A DNA stretch of 64,000 bases, taken from the NCBI GenBank assembly GCA_050250575.1, contig JBFWOJ010000008.1:62001-126000 (forward strand), written 5' to 3'. Both the position numbers and the translations under genes were made by a program. The notes under the pieces were generated by a model. It did no database searches and was not told the DNA's origin. It worked only from the letters and a program-made list of their open reading frames with translations. Positions 43,242 to 52,070 of the stretch are shown piece by piece (position 1 is the stretch's first letter; each line of letters opens with the position of its first letter). The stretch comes from SHVO01 sp050250575 (lineage in GTDB: Bacteria > Pseudomonadota > Alphaproteobacteria > Rhodospirillales > Rhodospirillaceae).

Positions 43242-44702
43242 ATGCTCTTCACCCTCGAGGAAGCCACGATCGCGTCGGTTCACGCGGCCTTCGACCGCGG
43301 AACCCTGACATGCCGCGCGCTGGTCGAGGCCTATCTTGCGCGCATCGATGCTCTTGATCAGCGCGGCCCGAAACTCAACGCCGTAGTGACGATCAATCCG
43401 CGGGCGCTCGAGGCCGCGGACGAGTTGGACCAGCGCCGGCGCGAGGGTCGGACAGATTGCGGTGCCCTGCACGGCATCCCCATCCTGCTCAAAGACAATT
43501 TCGACACCGCCGACATGCCGACCACCGGCTCGTCGCTGGCGTTGAAAAACTCCCGGCCGGCCCGCGACGCCTTCACGGTGCGCAAGTTGCGCGCCGCCGG
43601 GGCTTTGGTGCTGGGCAAGACCGCGCTGACGGAACTCGCCATGGGCGGAACCACGCAGGGCTCGCTGCACGGCCAAACCCTCAATCCCTATGATCTCACC
43701 CGTACACCGGGCGGCTCGAGCGGTGGGACGGGCGCGGCGGTCGCAGCCAACTACGCCGTGTTCGGAACCGGGAGCGACACATATCAGTCGATCCGCTCGC
43801 CGGCATCGGCCTGTGCGTTGGTGGGTTTGCGCGGCACGCGGGGGCTGATCAGCCGCTCCGGTCTCATTCCTTTCGCTTTCTCCCAGGACGAAGCGGGCCC
43901 CATGGCGCGCACGGTCGAAGATCTGGCGCGCGCGCTGGATGTCATGGCGGGCTTCGACCTCGCCGATGTGGTCACCGAGGGGTGCATCGGCCGCATCCCG
44001 AAGAGTTACACCGCGTTCCTCGACTACGGTGCGCTCAAGGGCAAGCGGGTTGGCGTGTTGCGCCAGTTCTTCGGCACCGGCGTCGAACATGCCGAAGTCA
44101 ACCGCGTCATGGCCCGCGTCGTCGACACGGTGATGGACGCTCATGCCACGGTGATCGACATCGAGATTCCCGATCTCGCGGCGCTGACGGCCGACGTCGC
44201 GCTCGGCGATTACGAATTGAAGGCGGGCCTCGACAAGTATTTCATGGCGGTGGGCGGCGAGGTGAGATCGTTCGACGAGTATGTTGCGCAAGGCACATTC
44301 ATCCCCTTGCAGGCCGAACAACTGAAGGCGGCGGCGCGTAAGAGCATGGCAGACCCGGAGTACGCCGCCGCGTTGCAACGCCGGGCAAGCCTGCGCAAGG
44401 CGGTGCACGGGGTGTTCGCGCAACACCGCCTGGACGCGATCCTCTATCCGCATCAGCGCAGATTGGTCGCGAAGGTGGGTGAGGATCAATTGGAGCGCAA
44501 CGGCGTGCTGGCCAACGCGACCGGCATGCCGGCGATCACGTTGCCCGGCGGGTTCTCGTCGCCGACCGATACGGCGCCGCTCGGGGTGCCGATCGGCGTT
44601 GAGTTCTTGGGCCGCGAATGGAGCGAGGGCCTTTTGATCGGCATGGCCGCGGCGCTCGAGCACGCGAAGAAAGTGAGACGGCCGCCGGTGTTGACTAGCT
44701 AG
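43242..44702 (+). CDS. Amidase (amidase signature family)
   Basis: A 486-aa Ser-cisSer-Lys amidase. The ATG at 43242 is preferred; another ATG 12 bases earlier is possible. Catalytic Lys84 lies in ILLKDNFDTADMPTTGSS, the cis-Ser in the GGSSGG loop (about 159-160), and the nucleophile Ser183 in DTYQSIRSPAS. Related to aryl/acyl amide hydrolases and to GatA, but the genome context (no gatBC) argues for a catabolic enzyme. Substrate is unknown. Confidence 0.9.
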   Translation: MLFTLEEATIASVHAAFDRGTLTCRALVEAYLARIDALDQRGPKLNAVVTINPRALEAADELDQRRREGRTDCGALHGIPILLKDNFDTADMPTTGSSLALKNSRPARDAFTVRKLRAAGALVLGKTALTELAMGGTTQGSLHGQTLNPYDLTRTPGGSSGGTGAAVAANYAVFGTGSDTYQSIRSPASACALVGLRGTRGLISRSGLIPFAFSQDEAGPMARTVEDLARALDVMAGFDLADVVTEGCIGRIPKSYTAFLDYGALKGKRVGVLRQFFGTGVEHAEVNRVMARVVDTVMDAHATVIDIEIPDLAALTADVALGDYELKAGLDKYFMAVGGEVRSFDEYVAQGTFIPLQAEQLKAAARKSMADPEYAAALQRRASLRKAVHGVFAQHRLDAILYPHQRRLVAKVGEDQLERNGVLANATGMPAITLPGGFSSPTDTAPLGVPIGVEFLGREWSEGLLIGMAAALEHAKKVRRPPVLTS

Positions 44703-44703
44703 T

Positions 44704-44783
44704 GTCGTCTTGCGGCCGTCAGGCCGCGAGGATCCAAAACAACAATCTTTGGATCCTCGGGCCTTCGGGCCAAGGATGACGAC
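44704..44783. repeat. Compound palindrome between convergent genes
   Basis: Contains a 6-bp stem (44712-44717/44722-44727), a perfect 12-bp stem (44727-44738 and 44748-44759, starting CGAGGATCC) with a 9-base loop, a CGGGCC-type hairpin (about 44759-44772), and an outer GTCGTC/GACGAC pair (44704/44778). It separates the amidase end from the asd end and may terminate both. Similar elements occur in other alphaproteobacteria. Confidence 0.6.
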
Positions 44784-44786
44784 GAA

Positions 44787-45815
44787 CTACAGCAGCTCCG
44801 CAATCTGGATCGCATTCAGGGCGGCGCCTTTGCGCAAGTTGTCGCCCACGACGAACAGCGCGAGGCCATGTTTCACCGTCGGGTCTTTGCGGATGCGTCC
44901 GACGAACACGGGGTCTGCGCCGGTGGCTTCGAGCGGATTGGGAACCTCGGTCACGACCACGCCCGGCGCGTTTTTGAGCAGCGCGTGGGCGTCCTCGGGC
45001 GACATGGCGCGTTCGAACTCGAGATTCATCGACAGAGAATGCCCGGTGTACACCGGCACGCGCACGCAGGTGCCCGAGACCGCGAGCCCCGGGATCTCGA
45101 GGATTTTCCGGCTTTCGTCGCGCAGCTTCAGCTCTTCTTCGGTGTAGCCGTCCTCGACGTAGACATAATTCAAGGGCGAGACGTTGAAGGCGATTCCGGC
45201 GGGCCACTTCTTCCTGTTCGGGCCGAGGTCGACGGCATTGCCCTTGCGCGATAACGCCGCTGAACCGGCGCCCGCCGCGAGAATTTGCGATTCCAGCTCC
45301 TGGATCCCGGCGAGGCCGCCGCCGCTCACGGCCTGATAGGTGCTGGCGATGATGCGCGTGAGACCGGCCGCGTCGTGGAGCGGCTTCAACACCGGCATCG
45401 CCGCCATGGTGGTGCAATTGGGGTTGGCGATAATGCCCTTTGGAATGACCTTGAGCGCGTGCGCATTGACCTCCGCCACGACGAGCGGAACGTCGGGGTC
45501 TTTGCGCCAGGCCGACGAATTGTCGATGACGATCGCACCCTCTGCCGCGACCTTCGGCGCGAGGGCCTTGGAGGTGGAACCGCCGGCCGAGAAGAAGACG
45601 ATGTCGAGGCCCTTGTAATCGGCCGTGGCGGCGTCTTCCACGGCGATGTCGCGATCCTTCCAACGGAGCTTCTTGCCGACGGAACGCGCGGAGGCAAACA
45701 GACGCAGCGATTTCACCGGAAAATTCCGCTCCGCTAAAATCGAAAGCATGAACTCGCCGACAAGGCCGGTGGCGCCGACGACACCGATATTCCTGAGACT
45801 TTGATTCCTCGACAT
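44787..45815 (-). CDS. asd: Aspartate-semialdehyde dehydrogenase
   Basis: NADPH-dependent enzyme that makes aspartate semialdehyde, the branch point to lysine/diaminopimelate, methionine and threonine. It is 342 aa from the ATG at 45815. NAD(P) loop GVVGATGLVGEFML near the N-terminus and active-site Cys134 in IIANPNCTTMAAM are present. A bidirectional hairpin lies upstream (45852-45882). Confidence 0.95.
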   Translation of the reverse strand: MSRNQSLRNIGVVGATGLVGEFMLSILAERNFPVKSLRLFASARSVGKKLRWKDRDIAVEDAATADYKGLDIVFFSAGGSTSKALAPKVAAEGAIVIDNSSAWRKDPDVPLVVAEVNAHALKVIPKGIIANPNCTTMAAMPVLKPLHDAAGLTRIIASTYQAVSGGGLAGIQELESQILAAGAGSAALSRKGNAVDLGPNRKKWPAGIAFNVSPLNYVYVEDGYTEEELKLRDESRKILEIPGLAVSGTCVRVPVYTGHSLSMNLEFERAMSPEDAHALLKNAPGVVVTEVPNPLEATGADPVFVGRIRKDPTVKHGLALFVVGDNLRKGAALNAIQIAELL

Positions 45816-45851
45816 GACTCTCTCCTGTTGTGCCGCGGCGAGGGCCAGAAA

Positions 45852-45882
45852 CAATAAAGGCCCCGTCCGATCGGCGGGGCCT
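45852..45882 (-). terminator. Terminator-like hairpin upstream of asd
   Basis: An 8-bp GC-rich stem (45858-45865 and 45875-45882) with T/A-rich sequence on both outer sides (TTTATTG on the minus strand, GTTGTTTT on the plus). It probably ends the transcript from the PEP-CTERM gene before asd begins. Confidence 0.65.
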
Positions 45883-46114
45883 GTTGTTTTGGGTGTTCGC
45901 TATACCGTTCTTTACCGCGCGCACGCCTTCAACGCCCCACCGGAGGTGGTCGTTTTCGTCGTGGTTTTCAGGGTCGCGGCCGTGAACATGAGCCGGAAAA
46001 TACCGATATTCCGGCGGATGTAAAGCATCGCGCTCACGGACACGGGAAAGGGCAGGGCACGGGCCTTGGGCTCGCGCAGGTCCACGGCTTTCCGGCCCAG
46101 GCCGGCGGCGGCGT

Positions 46115-46855
46115 TCAAATCGAAAGCGAGCTGGGTGTGGGCACGACGGTGACAATCTTCTTGCCGCGGCGCCGGCCGAGCAGGACCATCGCCGCAAGCA
46201 TCAACGCCGCCGCGCCTGGCTCCGGCACGCCGGCGGGGTCTTCGTCCTCGCCCAGATCGAACGTGGCCGAGATGTCGATCATGTACGTCATGAGGACCTC
46301 GGCGCCGGGCGCAAGATTCTCGAATTCGATGAAGGCAAAGGACTGACTGGAATCGGGCGATCCGACGCCGCAGGCGGTCGGTGTGGTCAGCAACCCCGAC
46401 ACCCCGAAGGTGCCGATGGAGCAGCCATGGGCATCGCCGACGCCCGGCCCGAACACCGACGTCGTCAAGCGGGCGCCCTGCGCCGCCGGATCGTCGATGC
46501 CGATGCCGAGCGCAGGACCACCGGGATTGAAGGAACTGAAGGTGGTCAAGAAACTGACAGAGCCGGTGAGCGGTGCGTCGGTGATGTTTCGCAAGGCGAT
46601 GCCGCCGGTCGCGGCGGCCGTATAGGTACCCGAGGCCGTGATCGTCTGTTCGAGCCCCGTCGCGTAACTGCAGCCGCCGGAACTTCCGCCGGCGTTTCCC
46701 CAACAGGACAGCGCGAGACCGCTGAGGCTGCTGTAGCGCTCGTCGACCCACGCGTCCCAGAAGGCGCGGACTTCGACAAAGGGCGCGGCTCGCGCCGGGA
46801 GAGAAACAAGAGAGAAGGCGATAGCGATGGCCGCAGCCAAGACGTTCTTCAACAT
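46115..46855 (-). CDS. PEP-CTERM-anchored secreted protein
   Basis: A 246-aa protein starting at the ATG at 46855 with a signal peptide (about 1-24). It ends with the sorting tripartite signal: VPEPGAAALMLAAMVLLGRRRGKK, that is a PEP motif, a hydrophobic segment and a basic patch. It is therefore a candidate for exosortase processing, often linked to exopolysaccharide-forming bacteria. The body is beta-rich with several Cys. The unusual extra 12 residues after the basic patch are worth noting. No exosortase is in the window. Confidence 0.85.
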   Translation of the reverse strand: MLKNVLAAAIAIAFSLVSLPARAAPFVEVRAFWDAWVDERYSSLSGLALSCWGNAGGSSGGCSYATGLEQTITASGTYTAAATGGIALRNITDAPLTGSVSFLTTFSSFNPGGPALGIGIDDPAAQGARLTTSVFGPGVGDAHGCSIGTFGVSGLLTTPTACGVGSPDSSQSFAFIEFENLAPGAEVLMTYMIDISATFDLGEDEDPAGVPEPGAAALMLAAMVLLGRRRGKKIVTVVPTPSSLSI

Positions 46856-47106
46856 GGCATGCACTCGCAAAATGGAATCACTGCAAGGAGTGGTGCAACG
46901 CTCGTGCCATTTCCGAATCGCGAGTGTTTCTAGCCGCTTCTCGCGCGGGCGTATCAAGAAGTGTCAAGCGCAATGACACGTGAAAGCGGTGGAACAAAAC
47001 AAGCGCACCAAGGATTGCAGTTTCCACTACCCCGCACAGTCCGCGCAGACACGTATGCGCCATCAACTTTCATTAGAACACTGCATCGCAACAACACGGA
47101 GGCGAC

Positions 47107-48060
47107 ATGGGTAACAAGTGGAGAAACGAAGATTTCAACCGTTGGGACGAGGAAGAGATCCGTCGTTCCCGCGGTGCATCCCGCTATGACCGGCCCGGTC
47201 AGTATTCGCAGGAATATTCGGGCGGCGGCCAGTATGGCGGTGACGGCGACAGCAACGCGGACCGCGACTGGGCGCGGCGGAGCCGCGAAGGCGTCCGCCG
47301 GGGCGGTTCCGACCTCGCTTCGCAGTACGAGCGCGCAAGCTATTCGCAGCCGGGCACCTTCTATTACGGCGGCACTCCACAGCGCCGTTTCGGCCTGGGA
47401 CCGGGAGAGCCGGCCTTCGAAGGTGATTCCGCGCCGGACGAGTATGGCCGCGACGTCGGACGCACGGACTTCGGCGAGCATATGCATGGCTATGGCCCGA
47501 GCTACGGCGGCTATGGGTCCAGCTACGATCAGGACTCCGCCTTCCGCGCCATGGGCCGTTTCGAACGGGAAATGCATGAGGACGAAGAGCGCCTGCGCCA
47601 TAACCGCACGCGCGACCGTGACCATGATCGCGGAGGCCATCGCACCCGGGATCACGGCCTGTTCCACGACGATCCAAACCGCGGTCCGATCGACCGCCTG
47701 CGCAACTGGATGCATCATCGGGGCAAAGGCCCGAAGGGCTACAAGCGGTCCGATGAGCGCATCCGCGAAGACATCAGCGATCACCTGACGCAGGATTATC
47801 TCGTCGATGCGACGCTGATCGAAGTCGTGGTGACGGACTGCGAATGCACCTTGAACGGCACGGTCGCGACCCGTGATGAGAAACGCCGGGCGGAAGATAT
47901 CGCCGAACGGGTCATGGGCGTGCGTCATGTGCAGAACAATCTGCGGGTCGCGCCCACGGCGACGACGCCGCTGTCGACCCAGGACCGCACCGGGACCATG
48001 AGCACGACGATCGGCTCCAGTCCGACGCTGTCCAGCCGGAGCGGCTCCTCGAACGTGTAG
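47107..48060 (+). CDS. BON-domain protein with hydrophilic N-terminus
   Basis: A 317-aa protein without a signal peptide. The first 200 residues are very hydrophilic, rich in Arg, Asp, Gly and Tyr (such as EEEIRRSRGASRYDRPGQY), and the BON domain lies at about 225-292 (IREDISDHLTQDYLVDATLI, then VRHVQNNLRVAP). The tail is Ser/Thr-rich. This layout occurs in alphaproteobacterial stress proteins that may respond to osmotic or envelope stress. It ends in a good terminator at 48087-48114. Confidence 0.8.
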   Translation: MGNKWRNEDFNRWDEEEIRRSRGASRYDRPGQYSQEYSGGGQYGGDGDSNADRDWARRSREGVRRGGSDLASQYERASYSQPGTFYYGGTPQRRFGLGPGEPAFEGDSAPDEYGRDVGRTDFGEHMHGYGPSYGGYGSSYDQDSAFRAMGRFEREMHEDEERLRHNRTRDRDHDRGGHRTRDHGLFHDDPNRGPIDRLRNWMHHRGKGPKGYKRSDERIREDISDHLTQDYLVDATLIEVVVTDCECTLNGTVATRDEKRRAEDIAERVMGVRHVQNNLRVAPTATTPLSTQDRTGTMSTTIGSSPTLSSRSGSSNV

Positions 48061-48086
48061 GCGGCGCATAGCTCCTTTCGAAGCGC

Positions 48087-48114
48087 GGGGCCGGGTCACA
48101 CCGGCCCCGTTTTT
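48087..48114 (+). terminator. Rho-independent terminator after the BON gene
   Basis: An 8-bp GC stem (48087-48094 and 48101-48108), 6-base loop, then a T-run at 48110-48114. Confidence 0.88.
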
Positions 48115-48223
48115 GTATCTGCCGCTCCTCCTGATAAGCCGGCCCTTGTAACACCCGCAGTCCTTGCTTTCGCCGGAGGGACCGACATACTTGGTCACCT
48201 TTGGCATTCTGGGGGAGCTGGAC

Positions 48224-49393
48224 ATGCGCCGTAGGATTTTCGCCGTGGCAGGATGCGTTGCGCTCATGTGCGCGGCAAACGCGCAAGCCCAAGTCATCCG
48301 CTCCGAGCATCATAGCTTCAGGATCGTCACCGTCGCCGACGGCCTGAAAGATCCCTGGTCCATCGCCTTTCTGCCGAACGGCGACATGCTGGTGACCGAG
48401 AAACCGGGCAACTTGCGCATTGTGCGCGCCGGCAAGCTCGATCCGGCGCCGATCCCGGGTACACCGAAGGTGCGCTATGCCGGGCAGGGCGGTTTGCTCG
48501 AGGTGCTGCCGCATCATGACTTTGCGAAGAACCAGACGCTCTATCTCAGCTACTCGAAGCCCAATGCCGACGGCAGCGAAGGTACGACCGCGGTGCTGCG
48601 CGCGAAGTTCGACGGCAAGCAGCTTTCGGAGGTGAAGGAGATCTTCGAAGCCAAAGCCTGGAGCAAGGCCGGCCCGCACTATGCCGGGAAACTCGTGCTC
48701 GACCGCAAAGGGCACTTGTTCATCACTGTCGGCGACCGCGGCCACGATCCGTTCGCCGGCGCGGCGCATCCGTCGCAAAGCCTGATGTCGCACCAGGGAA
48801 AGGTCATCCGCCTGAACGAGGACGGCTCGGTGCCGAAGGACAACCCTTTCGTTGGCCGTAAGGACGCGCTGCCGGAGATCTGGAGCTACGGCCACCGCAA
48901 TCCGCAGGGCCTGGTGATGAACTACGAGACCGGTGAGCTGTTCGAGACCGAACACGGACCGCAAGGCGGCGACGAACTCAATCTCATCGAAGCGGGCAAG
49001 AATTACGGGTGGCCCGTCATCGGCTACGGCGTGCAATATGGCGGCAAGCCGATCCATGAAGCTCGCGAGAAGCCCGGCATGGAGCAGCCGCTGCAATACT
49101 GGGTGCCGGCGATCGGTGCCTCGGGCCTCATGATCTACACCGGGGACAAGTTCCCGAAATGGAAGGGCAACATGTTCCTTGGCGCGCTCGCGGCCAAACA
49201 TGTGGCACGCATCAACCTGACGCGCGCGGGCGAGAAATATCAGGTCGAAAGCCTGGAGCGGCCCGCGTTGCTGCCCGGATATGCCCGCATCCGCGAAGTA
49301 AGGCAGGGTCCGGACGGAAATATCTATCTCGCGATCGACGACCGCGCGGGCGGCGGACTGACGTCCGTGGTGCGGTTGGAGCCTGCCGCCTAG
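48224..49393 (+). CDS. PQQ-dependent aldose sugar dehydrogenase family protein
   Basis: A 389-aa secreted protein starting at the ATG at 48224 (20 codons upstream also open but they hide the signal), behind a GGGGGAG site. Signal about 1-23. A six-bladed propeller of the soluble glucose/sorbosone dehydrogenase group (YliI-like): VTVADGLKDPWSIAFLPNGD, LFITVGDRG, EIWSYGHRNPQGLV, TEHGPQGGDELNLI and NYGWPVIGYGVQY. The conserved His-Arg-Asn and Glu-His residues bind PQQ and calcium. Substrate is unknown. Confidence 0.9.
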   Translation: MRRRIFAVAGCVALMCAANAQAQVIRSEHHSFRIVTVADGLKDPWSIAFLPNGDMLVTEKPGNLRIVRAGKLDPAPIPGTPKVRYAGQGGLLEVLPHHDFAKNQTLYLSYSKPNADGSEGTTAVLRAKFDGKQLSEVKEIFEAKAWSKAGPHYAGKLVLDRKGHLFITVGDRGHDPFAGAAHPSQSLMSHQGKVIRLNEDGSVPKDNPFVGRKDALPEIWSYGHRNPQGLVMNYETGELFETEHGPQGGDELNLIEAGKNYGWPVIGYGVQYGGKPIHEAREKPGMEQPLQYWVPAIGASGLMIYTGDKFPKWKGNMFLGALAAKHVARINLTRAGEKYQVESLERPALLPGYARIREVRQGPDGNIYLAIDDRAGGGLTSVVRLEPAA

Positions 49394-49445
49394 CGCCGGC
49401 GGGCGGAGCGGGCAACGGCAGTTGGATTATGTCACGCCGTTCAGG

Positions 49446-50015
49446 CTACCACTTGTCCTGCCGTGAAGTCCGCCAGCGCGCCGGAGCCGAGCGTTCGCCG
49501 TCGTCGCGTGGGCGCCGCGTGCTCGGTGCGCGCACGATCTGGCCGCGGTCCCAGTCCCGATCGTCGTCGCTGGCGAAATACTGATCGCGGCCGCGGCCGT
49601 GCATCCCGATCTTGCGCGCGGTGTGCTCGCCCGTGCCGTAGTAGTCGCCGTGGCCGAACTGGGCCCGGCGCGTCGTGCCGAAGTCGTCCATGTCGCCGTC
49701 GAAGTTTGCCGGCGGATCGCGGTCATAGGAGTCGCGATCATATGGCCGGCGCCGGGACGGCTCCTGGTTCCGATCTTCGAAATCCTGCTGTTCGTGGTCG
49801 CGAACGCTGAATTTCTCTTCCGTCCGCTGCCATTCGCGCGTGCGTTGCGGGCCGCGCGGCGCGTACATGCACTCGTCCCCCCAGTCCTGGTCGTTCCCGC
49901 GGGGAGAGAATTTCGAGCGGCCGCGCGGGCCGGCCTCCGAGCCGTAGCGCTGTTCATTCAACTCCGCGTCGCCCCGGAATCTGTCACGCCGGGAATCTCG
50001 ATGCTTCATCGTCAT
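49446..50015 (-). CDS. Hydrophilic Arg/Asp-rich protein
   Basis: A 189-aa protein starting at an ATG behind a GGGAG site (TMKHRDSRRDRFRGDAELNE after Met). Extremely charged, with few hydrophobic residues, and with RDRDSYDRD-type and EEKFSVRDHEQ segments. Probably intrinsically disordered. Its composition resembles the N-terminus of the BON protein at 47107. An almost consensus sigma-EcfG promoter (GGAAC-N17-CATT) lies just upstream at 50046-50071. A competing frame (49427-49957) exists but has a worse start and composition. Confidence 0.6.
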   Translation of the reverse strand: MTMKHRDSRRDRFRGDAELNEQRYGSEAGPRGRSKFSPRGNDQDWGDECMYAPRGPQRTREWQRTEEKFSVRDHEQQDFEDRNQEPSRRRPYDRDSYDRDPPANFDGDMDDFGTTRRAQFGHGDYYGTGEHTARKIGMHGRGRDQYFASDDDRDWDRGQIVRAPSTRRPRDDGERSAPARWRTSRQDKW

Positions 50016-50045
50016 CTCCCATGGGCCGATCAGCCATAGAGAGAG

Positions 50046-50071
50046 AATGCCGCGCGAGGCGTTCGGGTTCC
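50046..50071 (-). promoter_or_regulatory. Candidate sigma-EcfG promoter (one mismatch)
   Basis: On the minus strand GGAAC (50071-50067), 17-base spacer, CATT (50049-50046). One base differs from CGTT. It sits 30 bases before the ATG of the hydrophilic protein gene. Confidence 0.35.
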
Positions 50072-50081
50072 CGGTCGCGCC

Positions 50082-51077
50082 TTAGCCCAGGCCGCGCACC
50101 TTGTTCCAGCGCTCGGTCAGCTCCTGGTTCTTGGCGGTATGCATCACCTTGTCGACGGTTTCCTGCGGCAGGCGCGGCGGCCGCGGAAATTGGCCGTCCT
50201 TTTTCAGTCCGACGATCATATCCTCGTAGAGCTTCATCGCCGGCTGGAAGATTTGCACGGCGTGGATGGCAAGCTTGGCCTTGGTCTTGCGTTGCGGTTC
50301 GATCGGCAGGTTGAGCGTTACCACCGGAATGCCGACCGCGTTGGCGATCTCGTCGATCTGCTCCACCTTGATCCCGGTTGGGAAAAAGGCGTCCGCGCCG
50401 GCGGCCGCGTAAGCTTTGCCGCGGCGAATTGATTCGGACAGATCGCCCTGCTTTTCGTAAAGGCTCATGCTGTCGGAGCGGGCGATAATGGTGAAGTTCG
50501 GATCGCGCCGGCCTTCCTTGGCCGCTTCTATGCGCAGCACCATCTCCTCGAGCGGCATCAGCTGACTGACGCCAGCGCCCTGATGTTTGGGATTGCGTGT
50601 GTCTTCGAGGTGCACGCCGGCGATGCCCGCTCTCTCGTATTCGCGGATATGCCTGAACACGGTTAGGGCGGTTTCGCCCAACTGATCGCCGTCGACGACG
50701 GCAGGGATATCGACGCCGCGGGCAATGTGGCCGCCGATCTGGATCAATTCGGAGATGCTGACGATGCCGTAGTCGTCGAAGCCGAGATGCATCGCCGAAA
50801 TCATATTGCCGCCGGAGTAGATGCACTCGAAGCCGTTGATCTCGGCGAGGCGTGCGGCGAACACGCAATGCGCTTCCGGCGCGACGATGAGACCGGGACG
50901 CTGCAGCAATGCGCGGAATTTTTCGGTGGCTGTCTGCGGCCGCGCGGCCTGCGCGGGGACGGTCGCCGCGGAAGCGGCAGGAACGGCGCCGGCTGCGGCT
51001 GCGGCGAGAACCGTCGCGCCCGTCGCCATGAAAGCGCGGCGCTCGGCGTTGGCAACGTCTTCAATTTTCATCGCCAT
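50082..51077 (-). CDS. Exported isocitrate lyase/PEP mutase-family protein
   Basis: A 331-aa protein. Residues 1-40 look like a Tat signal (ERRAFMATGATVLAAAAAGA with the RR pair), and the ATG at 51077 follows a GGGAGG site. The barrel shows EINGFECIYSGGNMISAM, IPAVVDGDQLG (metal Asp) and GVHLEDTRNPKHQGAG; the KKCGH cysteine of true isocitrate lyase is missing, so a PEP mutase or oxaloacetate-decarboxylase type is more likely. Such enzymes are normally cytoplasmic, so a secreted form is unusual. Confidence 0.8.
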   Translation of the reverse strand: MAMKIEDVANAERRAFMATGATVLAAAAAGAVPAASAATVPAQAARPQTATEKFRALLQRPGLIVAPEAHCVFAARLAEINGFECIYSGGNMISAMHLGFDDYGIVSISELIQIGGHIARGVDIPAVVDGDQLGETALTVFRHIREYERAGIAGVHLEDTRNPKHQGAGVSQLMPLEEMVLRIEAAKEGRRDPNFTIIARSDSMSLYEKQGDLSESIRRGKAYAAAGADAFFPTGIKVEQIDEIANAVGIPVVTLNLPIEPQRKTKAKLAIHAVQIFQPAMKLYEDMIVGLKKDGQFPRPPRLPQETVDKVMHTAKNQELTERWNKVRGLG

Positions 51078-51206
51078 GGCAATCCCTCCCGTGATGCAGA
51101 TGACTGCGCAAAGCATAACGGCGGCAGCCGCCGCAGCACAGCCGGATTGTGATCGCCGTTACGGCGCGGGTATGGTACGGGACCTGGAAAATCCAAGGGA
51201 ATCAAG

Positions 51207-52070
51207 ATGCCGGTCGCGACACTGGATTTCACAAGCCGCGGGCGGAAGCTCCGCATGCAGATGGACCTCGACGCGGCGCGCGCCAACGAGGCGTCCATCA
51301 TCAAGTTCCTCGAACGGGGCCGGCATTACGAGCCCGACGTCTCGCTTATGATGTGTCAGATCGTGGACGCGGGCGATGTCGTGATCGATGTCGGCGCCAA
51401 CGCCGGTTTCTTCACCGCGCTCCTGGGAGTCCTCGCCGGCCCTGAGGGCCGCGTCGTCAGCTTTGAGCCCGGCGCCAACAATCTCCCGCGGCTCAAGAAC
51501 AACATCGCGCTGAACAATCTCGAGAACGTCATGCTGATCGAACAGCCGGCGAGCAACATGCCGGGCGAGGTCATTTTCTTCATCAATAGCGACGACAGCG
51601 GCGGCAACGCGCTATGGGACGTGGCGACTTTCCCCGGGAATGTGAAGAGCGCCGCGGCGCCGCAGAAAGTGACGATGCGAGCGACGACGCTGGACGCCGA
51701 GATCGAGCGCCTGGGGCTCGCAATCCCGAAGCTGATCAAAATCGACGTCGAAGGCGCCGAGGTTCAGGTGCTGCTTGGCGCGAGCAAGATGCTGACCGGC
51801 TGCAAGGTGCCGTTCGTGATCTGCGAGTATCACCCATTCGGACTAGACCAGATGGGCACCTCGGCGCAGACCTTGCGGAGCTTCATGGAGAGTCTGGGCT
51901 ATTCGACCTTCGCGATGTACTACGACGGCGCGATGCCGAAGCTCATTCCGCCGGGTACTGCGCTCGCGCTGCCTAGCATCGTCAATGTCCTGTTCTCGAC
52001 GCCGGCGGCTGTGGCGCGGGTGTGGAGCACGTACTTCCATCACCCGGGTTTAGTGCATCCGAAGAGCTAG
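51207..52070 (+). CDS. FkbM-family SAM methyltransferase
   Basis: A 287-aa protein with the methyltransferase_21 fold: SAM-binding VVIDVGANAGFFTALLGVL, VVSFEPGANNLPRLKNNI (motif II) and a later KLIKIDVEGAEVQVL (FkbM hallmark). Such enzymes O-methylate sugars or polyketides, often in cell-surface glycans. It is alone here; it ends opposite uvrA with both stop codons sharing the palindrome CTAG. Confidence 0.9.
   Translation: MPVATLDFTSRGRKLRMQMDLDAARANEASIIKFLERGRHYEPDVSLMMCQIVDAGDVVIDVGANAGFFTALLGVLAGPEGRVVSFEPGANNLPRLKNNIALNNLENVMLIEQPASNMPGEVIFFINSDDSGGNALWDVATFPGNVKSAAAPQKVTMRATTLDAEIERLGLAIPKLIKIDVEGAEVQVLLGASKMLTGCKVPFVICEYHPFGLDQMGTSAQTLRSFMESLGYSTFAMYYDGAMPKLIPPGTALALPSIVNVLFSTPAAVARVWSTYFHHPGLVHPKS

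Noticed and set aside
42924..44663. Minus-strand open frame of 579 aa opposite the amidase
   Set aside because: Antisense shadow of a gene with full catalytic triad motifs.
44719..46197. Minus-strand frame of 492 aa spanning asd and its upstream region
   Set aside because: Out of phase with asd; the asd frame has active-site Cys and cofactor motif.
45912..46751. Frame of 279 aa running past the end of the PEP-CTERM gene
   Set aside because: Most of it is a phase shadow; the remaining 45912-46114 part has no start, motif or convincing composition.
46990..47016. GGAAC followed by GATT at 17 bases upstream of the BON gene as a sigma-EcfG promoter
   Set aside because: Two mismatches in the -10 element; not better than chance.
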